Below are positions 17,418-26,882 of a stretch of DNA of 64,000 nt, in pieces. The notes under the pieces are model-generated. The model had not been told where the DNA came from and made no database searches. It saw nothing but the letters and a program-made list of their open reading frames with translations. Location: positions 1-64,000 of the forward strand of contig JBGCDS010000030.1 of assembly GCA_045105615.1 (NCBI GenBank), read 5' to 3'. Position numbers and translations under genes: made by a program. The stretch's first letter is position 1. Every line of letters starts with the position of its first letter. The stretch is from UBA1858 sp045105615. GTDB taxonomy: Bacteria > Pseudomonadota > Gammaproteobacteria > UBA4575.

Positions 17418-18761
17418 ATGTCAAAAGTGAATATTTTACTCGTGGAAGACGATAAAGAGTTATTGCAAGCACTGGTCGATACATTAAGTATTGATGATTA
17501 TGCCGTGCATGCGGTTAATACTTTAGCCAAAGCAATGGCGTGTTTGAAAAGCAATAATATTGATTTGATTGTTAGCGATGTGAATTTTAATGAAGAAGAT
17601 AAAAAATGTTCATTGCAAACAGGGTTGGATTTTCTTAAATATACTCGAGAAAATTCAATGCAAGTTCCATTTATACTAATGACTGCATACGCCACAGTAG
17701 ATAAAGCAGTAGAAGCAGTAAAATTAGGCGCAATTGATTATTTGGTGAAGCCTTTTGAAGCGGAACAACTAATTAATATTGTACAAAAAAATGTGCAAGT
17801 GAAAAAAGATGATTCGATTTTTGTTGCTGTCGATGATGAGAGCGTCAGAGTGAAGCGTCTTGCTGCGCAGGTGGCTTCAACAGATGTGTCAATTTTGATT
17901 AATGGCGAAAGTGGTACAGGAAAAGAGGTACTTGCTAGCTATATCCATCATTGTTCAGCACGTACGAATGAGCCATTTATAGCAATAAATTGTGCGGCTA
18001 TTCCTGAAAATATGTTAGAAGCAATGTTGTTTGGATATGAGAAAGGCGCTTATACCGGTGCCCATACGTCTAACCCCGGGAAGTTTGAGCAAGCGCAGGG
18101 TGGCACTTTGTTATTAGATGAAATCTCCGAGATGGATATCACATTGCAGGCAAAGCTATTGCGTGTCTTGCAAGAAAAGCAAGTTGAGCGATTAGGTGGT
18201 AAAAGTGTGATTGAATTAGATGTAAGAATTCTTGCGACGACTAATAGGAATATTAAAAAGGAAGTTGAAGAGGGGAGATTTAGAGAAGATTTGTATTATC
18301 GTTTAAGTGTTTTTCCAATTGGCTTAAAACCTTTGAGGGAGCGTAAAGATGATATTTTGCCTATTATTGAATCGCTACTTTACAAATATAGAAATATATC
18401 TGGCAATGTTGCATTAAGTGATTCAGCTACAGAGAAGTTAATTTCATATAAATGGCCTGGTAATGTCAGAGAGCTTGATAATGTTATTCAAAGGTCAATT
18501 GTTCTGTGTAATGGACAAACAATATTGCCGGAACATGTCTATATCGATGACGACTCGCAAGATAGTGAGACTGTTATGCAGCCTGAAAATAATTTAAAAG
18601 ATAATGAGCGAAGTTTGATTTTGCATGCATTGAAAGAAGGTAAAGGAAGTAGAAAGCAAGCTGCAGAACAGCTTGGTATTAGTCCAAGAACATTGCGTTA
18701 CAAGCTAGCAAGACTTAAAGATGAGGGTATTGAAGTGCCTTCCGCATTTGGTATGGCGTAA
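17418..18761 (+). CDS. fleR: sigma-54 response regulator FleR/FlrC
   Basis: This is the response regulator partner of FleS, with REC, AAA+ and Fis-type DNA-binding domains. From the chosen start, acidic residues 10-12, Asp54 (phospho-acceptor), Thr89 and Lys111 form the REC active site. Walker A is GESGTGKE (163-170). The sigma-54 loop reads GAYTGA instead of GAFTGA. The C-terminal helix-turn-helix is near 415-435. The loop after Asp54 is about 8 residues longer than usual. The ATG at 17418 is preferred over 17394 because AAGGAGG lies 7 bases before it. fliE follows closely. Confidence 0.94.
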   Translation: MSKVNILLVEDDKELLQALVDTLSIDDYAVHAVNTLAKAMACLKSNNIDLIVSDVNFNEEDKKCSLQTGLDFLKYTRENSMQVPFILMTAYATVDKAVEAVKLGAIDYLVKPFEAEQLINIVQKNVQVKKDDSIFVAVDDESVRVKRLAAQVASTDVSILINGESGTGKEVLASYIHHCSARTNEPFIAINCAAIPENMLEAMLFGYEKGAYTGAHTSNPGKFEQAQGGTLLLDEISEMDITLQAKLLRVLQEKQVERLGGKSVIELDVRILATTNRNIKKEVEEGRFREDLYYRLSVFPIGLKPLRERKDDILPIIESLLYKYRNISGNVALSDSATEKLISYKWPGNVRELDNVIQRSIVLCNGQTILPEHVYIDDDSQDSETVMQPENNLKDNERSLILHALKEGKGSRKQAAEQLGISPRTLRYKLARLKDEGIEVPSAFGMA

Positions 18762-18774
18762 GGAGTGATAATAA

Positions 18775-19104
18775 ATGGATAAAATAAATTCTAACGAACT
18801 ACTTAACCAGTTACAGGTACTAGCGAGAAAGGTTCAAGAAACTAACACGCAAAATACTAGTAATAATGAGGTTTCTCAATCTAGTCAATTTTCAGAACTT
18901 ATGAAAGATTCTATAAATAGTGTCAATAATCAACAAATGAAAGCAGGCGAAATGACCAAGGCGTTTGAGATGAATGACCCTAATGTTCCACTCTCTTCTG
19001 TAATGATTGAGATGCAAAAAGCACGGGTATCATTTGAAGCGCTTAAACAGGTACGTAATCAATTAGTAGATGCATATAAGCAAGTAATGAATATGCCTTT
19101 GTAG
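18775..19104 (+). CDS. fliE: flagellar hook-basal body protein FliE
   Basis: FliE is the adaptor between the MS ring and the rod, and the first rod-type substrate exported. The 109-residue protein has a disordered N-terminus and the conserved C-terminal half (DPNVPLSSVMIEMQKARVSF, then VRNQLVDAYKQVMNM). A Shine-Dalgarno AAGGAG precedes the start. It begins 13 bases after fleR, so it is probably read from the fleS promoter. Confidence 0.95.
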   Translation: MDKINSNELLNQLQVLARKVQETNTQNTSNNEVSQSSQFSELMKDSINSVNNQQMKAGEMTKAFEMNDPNVPLSSVMIEMQKARVSFEALKQVRNQLVDAYKQVMNMPL

Positions 19105-19150
19105 TTAGTATATTAATAATAAAACACTAAAGAAATAAAAGAGGGTAGTC

Positions 19151-20800
19151 ATGGAAGGCGAAGTTAGCATTCAGCAAGGTGCAGAAATGCCTGATAAGGC
19201 AATGCGTATTACGAAAACAATTGTCTCGTCTGTAAGTATGTTGTTTGGGTTGGCCGCAGTATTAGCGCTCAGTGTAGCGGTAATTATGTGGGCATCTAAG
19301 CCAGAATATTCTCCTATTATAGATAATTTGTCTGATAATGATGTTGGTGCAATTACATCAGTATTAGCTGCTAATCAAATATCATATAAGGTTGACCATA
19401 TTTCTGGAAAGTTATTAGTTGCTAATGATCAAAGACAGCAAGCAAGAATGTTGATATCAGCAGAAGGATTGCCTAATTCAAGTCCAATAGGCTATGAACT
19501 GCTTAAGAATGATACAGCTCTAGGGACTAGCCAATTTTTAGAAACAGCACGTTATCAACATGCTTTAGAAACTGAACTGAGTCGCTCTATATCGTCTATG
19601 AGAAATATAGATAATGCTAGAGTGCATCTAGCTATTCCTAAAAGAACAGCATTTATGCGCAAGAAAGATAAGAGTACTGCATCTGTGATGGTCAAAGTAG
19701 CGGGTGGCCGTCAATTGGAAAAAGGTCAGATAGACTCTATTGCTTATTTGGTCGCTTCAAGTGTTTCTTATTTAGATGTTTCAAATGTAGCTGTGGTGGA
19801 TCAATGGGGAAATTTGCTTAGTTCTACAGGTGCTGATAAAGGCATGGAGAGTTCACAAAAACAATTCGATTATAAAATGGAAGTAGAGTCTTTATATGTA
19901 GATCGCATTGAATCTATGTTGGCACCCATCTTTGGTTATGGTCGTGTCAAAGTTCAAGTGAATGCTGAAATGGACTTTACTCGTGTAGAAAGTACTCAGG
20001 AACTATTTGACTCTGATCAAGAAAAAGTTAGAAGTGAACAAATTATTGATCAACAGCAAATAGGTGCTGTCGGTGCAGCAATAGGGATTCCAGGTGCTTT
20101 GTCTAATCAGCCGCCTGCCGGGGGTACTATTGATCCTGTTGAGGCGGGTGATGAAGGGACCGGTGCGCAACCATCAAATAGTAATAGAAATTCAGTGCGT
20201 AATTACGAATTGGATAAGACAATTAGACATGTAATGCAGCCAGTAGGCGAGCTGCAGAAGATCACTGTCGCAGTTGTGGCTGATGATTGGGTAACAATTG
20301 ATGATAATGGTGACGAAGTTCGAACTGAATTGTCCGGTGAAGACTTTGCATTAATTCGTGGCATAGTGAGTGAAGCGATAGGCTTCAATCAAGATCGTGG
20401 AGATAGTGTGTCTGTTTACAACAAGTCATTTCAGACGATTGATGTTGAAGAATTGCCAGAAATGCCAATTTGGAAGCAAGACTGGTTTGTATCTGTAATT
20501 AAACAGGGAGTGGCGGGAATTGCAATATTAATATTGATATTTACTGTTGTGAAACCAACGATGAAAACTTTACAAGGGCGTTTAGTTGCATCTGCTGATA
20601 ATTCAAGTAATCAACTCCTGGCATTAGAAAACTCAGATACTGCTAGTAATGCTCATGCGTCAGATCCTAATTCGCAGCAAACATTGACTAATAAGCATCC
20701 TAATTATGTTGAACAATTAGCGATGGCCAAACAATTGGTTGGCCAGGACTCTAAACAAGTTGCAAAAGTAGTGAAGAATTGGGTAGGCGATAATGGCTGA
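19151..20800 (+). CDS. fliF: flagellar MS-ring protein FliF
   Basis: FliF is the inner-membrane ring on which the basal body and C ring assemble. It is 549 residues long. TM1 is at about 27-48 and TM2 at about 452-470. The periplasmic ring-building domains lie between (for example YQHALETELSRSISSM and NARVHLAIPKR). The C-terminal cytoplasmic tail ends with the FliG-binding helix (VAKVVKNWVGDNG). The gene overlaps fliG by 8 bases. Confidence 0.97.
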   Translation: MEGEVSIQQGAEMPDKAMRITKTIVSSVSMLFGLAAVLALSVAVIMWASKPEYSPIIDNLSDNDVGAITSVLAANQISYKVDHISGKLLVANDQRQQARMLISAEGLPNSSPIGYELLKNDTALGTSQFLETARYQHALETELSRSISSMRNIDNARVHLAIPKRTAFMRKKDKSTASVMVKVAGGRQLEKGQIDSIAYLVASSVSYLDVSNVAVVDQWGNLLSSTGADKGMESSQKQFDYKMEVESLYVDRIESMLAPIFGYGRVKVQVNAEMDFTRVESTQELFDSDQEKVRSEQIIDQQQIGAVGAAIGIPGALSNQPPAGGTIDPVEAGDEGTGAQPSNSNRNSVRNYELDKTIRHVMQPVGELQKITVAVVADDWVTIDDNGDEVRTELSGEDFALIRGIVSEAIGFNQDRGDSVSVYNKSFQTIDVEELPEMPIWKQDWFVSVIKQGVAGIAILILIFTVVKPTMKTLQGRLVASADNSSNQLLALENSDTASNAHASDPNSQQTLTNKHPNYVEQLAMAKQLVGQDSKQVAKVVKNWVGDNG

Positions 20801-21821
20801 AGAATTAGCAGCTCTTGAAGCGCCAACACGTGAGTTAACTGGTGCTGAAAAATCAGCCATCCTGCTGATGGTTCTTGGTGAGCAGGATGCTTCATTAGTG
20901 CTGCAACATATGAGTCCGGAAGAGCTTCAACAGCTTGGTGAAGCAATGACAAGTATGAGTGATATTACTCAACATGAAATTCATAATGTGATGTTGAGCT
21001 TTTCTGATGATACTAAAAGTACAACGCCTTTAGATATTGGTGCATATGATTATCTTAAAAAAGTATTGAAAACAGCACTAGGTAATAACAAAGCTAAAAA
21101 TATATTATCTAGAATAGTTTTAGGTCCAGATGCAAAGGGCATCGAAGTTCTGAAATGGATGAATGCTGAGACTATTTCTGATTTTATTAAAGATGAGCAT
21201 CCACAAATAGTAGCAACATTACTAACTCAATTAGATAGTGAGTTAGCTGGAAAAGTTCTAGAAAGCTTGGATGTTCATACACAGTCAAAAGTGATAGAAA
21301 GAATTGCTCTAATGGAAGATGTCAATTCGGAAGCGTTAAAAGAATTAGATGAACTGATAGAAGACTACTTCAAAAAAGATAAACCCGATAAAGTTCCGAG
21401 TGTTGGAGGTCCATCTATTGCCGCTAATATACTGAATAACGTTAAGACTGACATTGAAGCTGGCGTGATGGAAAAAATCAATGGTCGTGATAAGAAATTG
21501 GGCGATAAAATCAAAGGCTTAATGTTTGTATTTGATAATTTGTTAGATATTGACGATCGTGGGATGCAAACAATTCTTCGAGAATCTCCTCAAGATAAAC
21601 TTGTATTGGCGTTAAAAGGTGCGAGCGCAGATGTGAGAGAGAAAATATTTAATAATATGTCTAAACGTGCATCTGAAATGCTTAGAGATGATTTAGAAAC
21701 TGCTGGACCCGCGAAATTATCAGAGGTTGAAGATGCACAAAAAGAAATACTTGAAGTTGCACTCAAGCTTGGCGAAGAAGGAAAAATTATGCTCGGTGGT
21801 GGGGATGATGAGTTTTTATAA
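20793..21821 (+). CDS. fliG: flagellar motor switch protein FliG
   Basis: FliG is the C-ring subunit that contacts both FliF and the stator. It is 342 residues. The N-terminal FliF-binding domain contains GAEKSAILLMVLGE. The middle domain holds the EHPQ motif (DEHPQIVATLL). The C-terminal torque domain has the charged helix with DVREKIFNNMSKRASEMLRDDLE. All charged torque residues expected in that helix appear conserved. Start overlap with fliF indicates translational coupling. Confidence 0.97.
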   Translation: MAEELAALEAPTRELTGAEKSAILLMVLGEQDASLVLQHMSPEELQQLGEAMTSMSDITQHEIHNVMLSFSDDTKSTTPLDIGAYDYLKKVLKTALGNNKAKNILSRIVLGPDAKGIEVLKWMNAETISDFIKDEHPQIVATLLTQLDSELAGKVLESLDVHTQSKVIERIALMEDVNSEALKELDELIEDYFKKDKPDKVPSVGGPSIAANILNNVKTDIEAGVMEKINGRDKKLGDKIKGLMFVFDNLLDIDDRGMQTILRESPQDKLVLALKGASADVREKIFNNMSKRASEMLRDDLETAGPAKLSEVEDAQKEILEVALKLGEEGKIMLGGGDDEFL

Positions 21822-21863
21822 ATTATCAGCATTTAATACTAAATAAGTTCGACTAGGTGGATT

Positions 21864-22496
21864 ATGAGTGAAGGTGGAATAACACGGCTAATTTTTGAGA
21901 ATAGTCAAAGTGATAATGCGGAGAAAAATCAGTTTAGTCCTAGTGAGTTGTTTCTCTCAGATAATAAAAATACTACTAGTGATGTATATCATGATTCTTT
22001 TGAAGAGGAAAAAAAACGAGCATTTGATCAAGGCTATCAAGAGGCAGTTGCCCAAGTAAAAAATGAATGGAATGAAAAAATAGATTTTATTGAGAAAATG
22101 GCTGTAGCAATTAATGAACCATTAAGTGATATTGACCATGTGATACAAGAAAAATGTGCTGAATTAGCAATTTCTATCGCCAAACAAATTGTCCGACGCG
22201 AGCTTTCACTAGATTCTGGCCAAATTGTCTCAGCTGTGAAGCAAACAATCGAATTAATTCCTAAGGATGGTGAACAGATTAATATTCATATCAACCCTCA
22301 GGATGAACAACATATCAAGCAATTATTTTCGAGTGACGATAAATTAAGTAAATATAACCTTATCCAAGATCCTACCATCGCAGTTGGTGGATGTAAGGCT
22401 AGTACTGATTATTCGCTAGTAGACTTAACGGTTGATAAACAAGTGGCGGCAATAGCTGCTCAAATATTTGGCGATCAAAGAAATGTCTCAAGATAG
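21864..22496 (+). CDS. fliH: flagellar export ATPase regulator FliH
   Basis: FliH is the peripheral stalk-like protein that dimerises, binds FliI and anchors it to the C ring. The 210-residue product has an acidic N-terminus, a helical region with GYQEAVAQVKNEW (about 53-65), and a C-terminal domain (about 95-205, with CAELAISIAKQIVRREL and DPTIAVGGCKA) that resembles ATP-synthase delta/E subunits. It overlaps fliI by 14 bases from the preferred fliI start. Confidence 0.92.
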   Translation: MSEGGITRLIFENSQSDNAEKNQFSPSELFLSDNKNTTSDVYHDSFEEEKKRAFDQGYQEAVAQVKNEWNEKIDFIEKMAVAINEPLSDIDHVIQEKCAELAISIAKQIVRRELSLDSGQIVSAVKQTIELIPKDGEQINIHINPQDEQHIKQLFSSDDKLSKYNLIQDPTIAVGGCKASTDYSLVDLTVDKQVAAIAAQIFGDQRNVSR

Positions 22497-23847
22497 CGCT
22501 TATTTATCTCAAAGAACAGCTAGTTATGCACAATGGTTTGAGCAATGTTTAAGTAATACCCAGCAACAACCCCCAATCGTACGAGGAGTGTTAACTAGAA
22601 TTTCTGGTTTAGCATTAGAAGCAAGAGGAATTCATTGTAAAATTGGTACGCGTTGCGAAATAATTTCGGAATCTGAACAGACCATAGAAGCAGAAGTTGT
22701 TGGCTTTTCTTCAGGTAAGACATTTCTTATGGCGATGGATAAAACACATGAATGTTCGCCAGGAATGGAAGTAGTTCCAAAGGAAGAATTGATTGGTTTA
22801 CCTGTAGGTGATGAGTTAATTGGGCATGTGCTCGATGGTAATGGTTGTCCTCTTGATGGGAAAGTGCTGCCCGATAATCTAACAAGGTCAAAGCTTACTC
22901 GACATCCAATTAATCCATTGATGCGTGGGATAATTGGCGATCCGCTTGATGTTGGCGTTCGTTCTATTAATAGTTTGTTAACTATTGGGCGTGGTCAAAG
23001 AATAGGTTTGATTGCGCCTAGTGGTGTTGGTAAGAGTGTGTTGTTAAGTATGATGACGCGCTATACCAATGCTGATATCACAGTGATTGCGCTGATTGGT
23101 GAGCGTGGGAGAGAAGTCAGTGAGTTTTTACACCATACATTGACTGAAGAATCTAGAAAGAATTCAATAGTAATTGCAGCACCCGCTGATTACAGCCCAT
23201 TGCATAGAGTGCATGCTGCACAATATGCTACTTCAGTTGCCGAGCATTTCCGTAGTCAAGGTAAACATGTTCTGTTATTGATGGATTCATTAACACGCTA
23301 TGCACAAGCACATCGAGAAATTTCTTTGTCGGTTGGAGAGCCCCCAGTTGCAAAAGGATATCCACCATCAGTATTTGCTAAAATTCCTGAGTTGGTAGAA
23401 CGAGCAGGTATGAATAAAAATGGCAGTGGCTCAATTACCGCCTTTTATACTGTGCTAGCAGAAAATGATGACTTAAATGATCCTGTTGTGGATTCAGCGC
23501 GCTCAGTATTGGATGGGCATATTACTTTGTCGCGCGACTTGGCAGAGTATGGTCACTATCCAGCAATTGATATAGAAAAATCAATTAGTCGAATCATGAA
23601 TAATATTGTCGGCAAGGAACATATTAAGCTTGCGCAAGTGTTTCGTTCAATCTATTCGAAATATGAAGAAAATAAAGATGTTATTCAGTTGGGTATATAT
23701 AAGAAAGGTTCTGATGAGGAATTAGATATTGCCATTGCATTGCGAGAAAATTTAATGAAATTCTTATCTCAAGATGTTGATGAGCAAGCTACATTAGATG
23801 AATCAATTGCGAGTCTTTCATCTTTATTTACATTGAATGATTCGTGA
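22483..23847 (+). CDS. fliI: flagellum-specific export ATPase FliI
   Basis: FliI is the hexameric F1-type ATPase that delivers substrates to the export gate. From the ATG at 22483 it is 454 residues. Walker A PSGVGKS, the GERGREV segment, the LLMDSLTRYAQAHREI Walker B region and the SRDLAEYGHYPAIDI segment are near-consensus. A TTG at 22468 could add five residues but has no better ribosome binding site. It lies inside the fliH-fliI-fliJ block. Confidence 0.96.
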   Translation: MSQDSAYLSQRTASYAQWFEQCLSNTQQQPPIVRGVLTRISGLALEARGIHCKIGTRCEIISESEQTIEAEVVGFSSGKTFLMAMDKTHECSPGMEVVPKEELIGLPVGDELIGHVLDGNGCPLDGKVLPDNLTRSKLTRHPINPLMRGIIGDPLDVGVRSINSLLTIGRGQRIGLIAPSGVGKSVLLSMMTRYTNADITVIALIGERGREVSEFLHHTLTEESRKNSIVIAAPADYSPLHRVHAAQYATSVAEHFRSQGKHVLLLMDSLTRYAQAHREISLSVGEPPVAKGYPPSVFAKIPELVERAGMNKNGSGSITAFYTVLAENDDLNDPVVDSARSVLDGHITLSRDLAEYGHYPAIDIEKSISRIMNNIVGKEHIKLAQVFRSIYSKYEENKDVIQLGIYKKGSDEELDIAIALRENLMKFLSQDVDEQATLDESIASLSSLFTLNDS

Positions 23848-24275
23848 AAAAATTACAGCGATTAAAAAAACTATATAAACTCTTGAAGATACAAGAACAG
23901 GAGATGTTAGTTGAATTTAAAGAGCTGCAAAATGTAAATCAACAGATTAAAACACAAATTAATGACTTGTTTGCGCATGGATCCCAATCTAGAAATAAGC
24001 TTATGTATAGCTCAGTGGATATTAGTCAACTGACGATGGTGAGAAGATTTAGTGAAAAAATTGAAGTGGTGATAGAGCAATTACAATCTCGTCTTGAAGC
24101 AAATGATAAAAACTTTCTTATTGTTGCGGATAAAGTTAAACAATTAAGAGCTAGTCTTACCTCAATTGAAAGACTGATAGATAAACATCAGTTAATAGAC
24201 AACTATGAGCAAGATAACAATTTTCAAAAGCAGGTAGAAGAAAATATTAACTACACTGTGTCTTCGCATGAATAA
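23844..24275 (+). CDS. fliJ: flagellar export protein FliJ
   Basis: FliJ is a small coiled-coil chaperone-escort protein that inserts into the FliI hexamer like the gamma subunit of F1. The 143 residues are almost wholly helical and charged, with Lys/Gln-rich heptads. It starts with GTG in a 4-base GTGA overlap with the fliI stop. The sequence is weakly conserved in the family. Identity rests on size, predicted coiled coil and position. Confidence 0.85.
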   Translation: MKKLQRLKKLYKLLKIQEQEMLVEFKELQNVNQQIKTQINDLFAHGSQSRNKLMYSSVDISQLTMVRRFSEKIEVVIEQLQSRLEANDKNFLIVADKVKQLRASLTSIERLIDKHQLIDNYEQDNNFQKQVEENINYTVSSHE

Positions 24276-24298
24276 TAAATTTCTCATGATAATAAAGT

Positions 24299-24314
24299 TG
24301 GCCCGCTACATGCA
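24299..24314 (+). promoter_or_regulatory. possible weak sigma-54 promoter before fliK
   Basis: TGGCCC at 24299-24304, 5 bases, then ATGCA at 24310-24314 keep the GG and GC doublets at the right distance but deviate at two consensus positions. The predicted start near 24325 would leave a 28-base leader before fliK. Confidence 0.45.
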
Positions 24315-24352
24315 ATAACATTAGGTAAGTTACTAACTACCTGATATATGTT

Positions 24353-26167
24353 ATGCAGTCATTAATAAGCCAAATCAGTCATTTATTTGCTACGCAATCA
24401 TTAAATACACTAGAAAACAGTGGGTTACAATATGGTGCTTCAACGATCACCGATTTCGGAGGGCTCTTAGAAGGCTTTTCTGGTGGAGACTATACTGCAG
24501 AAATTGCCACCCTCAATGGCAACCTTTTGCAGCCTTCACCGGCGCCTATATCTTTTCAGTTAACACAATTTGCATTGACGGCACAACCTGGTGCTTCTGA
24601 TGGAAGTGTTGAATATAGTGGCGAAATTACTCATGCTCGAATAGAAAGTGATTTGCTTGATTTAACGGGTATACGCCAAAACACGAATGCAAACACTCAA
24701 AGTGATGTAAATTCCTTTACTGCTGATAATTATACAAATTTAACCTCGTTAAGTAGCCAGACTTTAACAGTGGATAGCATGCGTGCTGCATCGTCGCTGT
24801 CTACTGATTCTATTGGTAGTAATGTTGGTCCAATAACAACCTTAAATAATTTTGCTAACGAATCAGTCATTAAATCTCATCTGTCTAGCCTGAATCAACA
24901 AACAGTGAATATTCAAGATGAAAATCTCATTAATAGTCGTCAGTCATTAGCAGCTCCTGTTGAGACAAGTCTTAAAACAGATGTATTGCAAAACAATATT
25001 AATATTTTCACTAAGGAAAACGATATAAGAAGTAATGCGAATAGTAATTTACTTAACAGTACTACTATAGATGATGTCATCGTAAACAATATAACTAGCA
25101 CTAATAAATCACCAGATCAGACATTGTCTGCCTATTCTGTTGCTTCTATTGATGATAAGGCTACTAAAAATCCTAAAAATCTTAATATATTATCAGTAGA
25201 TAATAAGATATCTGTCTCTAATGAGTCACATATAGTGGATTCAAGGATTCCAGGATCAAAAGTTAACTTAACTGATGATTCAATCAACGTTTCAGAAAAA
25301 TCTGATATTCGACCATTGGCAACAGATCTTAATCGGATAAATAGTTCGGCGTTAAATAATCAAAACGTGCCTAATGAAAATGCTGCTGTTTCTGAACTCC
25401 CAAAAGACGAATTAGAAGTGAATGCAGTTAAACAAACATATAATCCTTTACAACAAGATGAAATTAAACGTGTGGAAAGTAATGCGCGTGATGAAATAGT
25501 AAATATAAGGTCTCATGGTTTAGACCAAAATACTTTCTCTGATAATGGTCGTGCAACAAACAGAAATGAATTTGGTGTCGATTTGACTTCGTCTATTAAG
25601 AATCAAGAATTTGTGCAAGATGTTAAATTCACACCAAATAACATAGCTATTGATAAAGCTAATATACATAGCCCTGCATCGCCAGAGCCGCTAAGTACAA
25701 ACAACAGACTATCTGGATTGGATAAACCGCTTTTACAGCTTAATTCCAATAATGAAGTGGGAAACGGTGATGATCTTGCGCAGCAAATTGCTTGGGCTAA
25801 AAATACAAACACTAATAATATTAAAATTGCGATATCACCAGAACATCTGGGGGCGTTAGAAATTAATATTGAAAGTGATAAGGATGGATTGAATATTCAA
25901 TTTCTAACTCAAAATTCGACAGCAAAAGAAGCATTAGAGACATTTATGCCTAGGCTTAAAGATATGTTAGAACAAGATGGATTGAATCTGCAAAATGCAA
26001 ATGTTTCACAGCAAGATAAAGGTCAAAGTGATAATGCTGAATATGAAAATGCAGAACAATTTGTCTCTCAATCTGATACTAATGATCAATTTAATCCTAA
26101 TAGTGCATCAGAAGCTAATACCTCATCTGCACAGTCAAATAATCGCCTCTTAGAAGCATTCGCTTAA
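24353..26167 (+). CDS. fliK: flagellar hook-length control protein FliK
   Basis: FliK is the secreted molecular ruler that sets hook length and switches export specificity through FlhB. It is 604 residues. The N-terminal three quarters are low-complexity, rich in Asn, Ser, Asp and Thr, as expected for a ruler. The conserved C-terminal Flg_hook domain lies at about 485-560 (IKIAISPEHLGALEINIESD, then ALETFMPRLKDMLEQDGL). No Shine-Dalgarno sequence is obvious. The nearest in-frame ATG after the preceding gene was used. Confidence 0.9.
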   Translation: MQSLISQISHLFATQSLNTLENSGLQYGASTITDFGGLLEGFSGGDYTAEIATLNGNLLQPSPAPISFQLTQFALTAQPGASDGSVEYSGEITHARIESDLLDLTGIRQNTNANTQSDVNSFTADNYTNLTSLSSQTLTVDSMRAASSLSTDSIGSNVGPITTLNNFANESVIKSHLSSLNQQTVNIQDENLINSRQSLAAPVETSLKTDVLQNNINIFTKENDIRSNANSNLLNSTTIDDVIVNNITSTNKSPDQTLSAYSVASIDDKATKNPKNLNILSVDNKISVSNESHIVDSRIPGSKVNLTDDSINVSEKSDIRPLATDLNRINSSALNNQNVPNENAAVSELPKDELEVNAVKQTYNPLQQDEIKRVESNARDEIVNIRSHGLDQNTFSDNGRATNRNEFGVDLTSSIKNQEFVQDVKFTPNNIAIDKANIHSPASPEPLSTNNRLSGLDKPLLQLNSNNEVGNGDDLAQQIAWAKNTNTNNIKIAISPEHLGALEINIESDKDGLNIQFLTQNSTAKEALETFMPRLKDMLEQDGLNLQNANVSQQDKGQSDNAEYENAEQFVSQSDTNDQFNPNSASEANTSSAQSNNRLLEAFA

Positions 26168-26303
26168 AGTCTAAATATTAAGGTGCCGTAATCTCGGTAC
26201 TTTCATTGTTTAACACGTCAATGTGTTGGCAATCCATTGTAATTGCGCGCCAATTTTACAACAATACTACTCTATATCATTGAAATAATTGAAGTTATTT
26301 TGT

Positions 26304-26319
26304 TGGCATGTGCTTTGCT
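26304..26319 (+). promoter_or_regulatory. sigma-54 (-24/-12) promoter of the fliL operon
   Basis: TGGCAT at 26304-26309, a 5-base spacer and TTGCT at 26315-26319 differ from consensus at one position. The start should lie near 26330, with a 46-base leader to fliL. It is positioned to drive fliLMNOPQR-flhBAFG-fliA, which have only short gaps. Confidence 0.8.
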
Positions 26320-26375
26320 ATTAGTAATGCATGGACGCACTGTGTCTTATTAATTTTGATTAAGAGGATTGAGTA

Positions 26376-26879
26376 ATGGCTGAAGAAAATACAGAAGAAG
26401 AAAAAAAGGGCGGCTCTAAAAAGCTGATTGTGATGATAGCAATTGGTGTGGTTACCTTAGCTTTAGGTGCTGGCGGAGCAATGTTCTTTATGGGTGGTGA
26501 TGATCCCGTTGAAGGTGAAATGGCTGAAGACGAGATGATGGAAGAAGAAATGGTGACTGAGATGTCATTTTATCATGAGTTACATCCAGCATTTGTTGCC
26601 AACTTTACCGGGAAATCTAAAAAGAATTATATGCAGGTTTATATCGTTGCCCTAGCTCGAGAAGAATCAGTGATAGATGACCTTACGTTACACATGCCGG
26701 CGGTCAGAAATGATGTATTAATGACGTTGAGTAAAACGACAAGTGATGAAATAGAAACAGTTGAAGGCAAAGAAGAGCTAAGGCAGAAAGTATTAATGAG
26801 AATTAAAGAAACCATGAAGATGAAAACCGGTGAAGAAGGGGTAGAAGATATCTACTTTACTAAATTCGTGGCGCAATAA
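26376..26879 (+). CDS. fliL: flagellar basal-body-associated protein FliL
   Basis: FliL is a single-pass inner-membrane protein that sits around the stator and supports motor torque. The 167 residues comprise a Lys-rich cytoplasmic N-terminus, one TM helix (about 17-39), a Met/Glu-rich linker and the periplasmic domain (about 62-167, with YHELHPAFVANF and RNDVLMTLSKTTSDEIETVEGKEELR). It starts 57 bases after the -12 element of a sigma-54 promoter and ends 3 bases before fliM. Confidence 0.94.
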   Translation: MAEENTEEEKKGGSKKLIVMIAIGVVTLALGAGGAMFFMGGDDPVEGEMAEDEMMEEEMVTEMSFYHELHPAFVANFTGKSKKNYMQVYIVALAREESVIDDLTLHMPAVRNDVLMTLSKTTSDEIETVEGKEELRQKVLMRIKETMKMKTGEEGVEDIYFTKFVAQ

Positions 26880-26882
26880 GTT

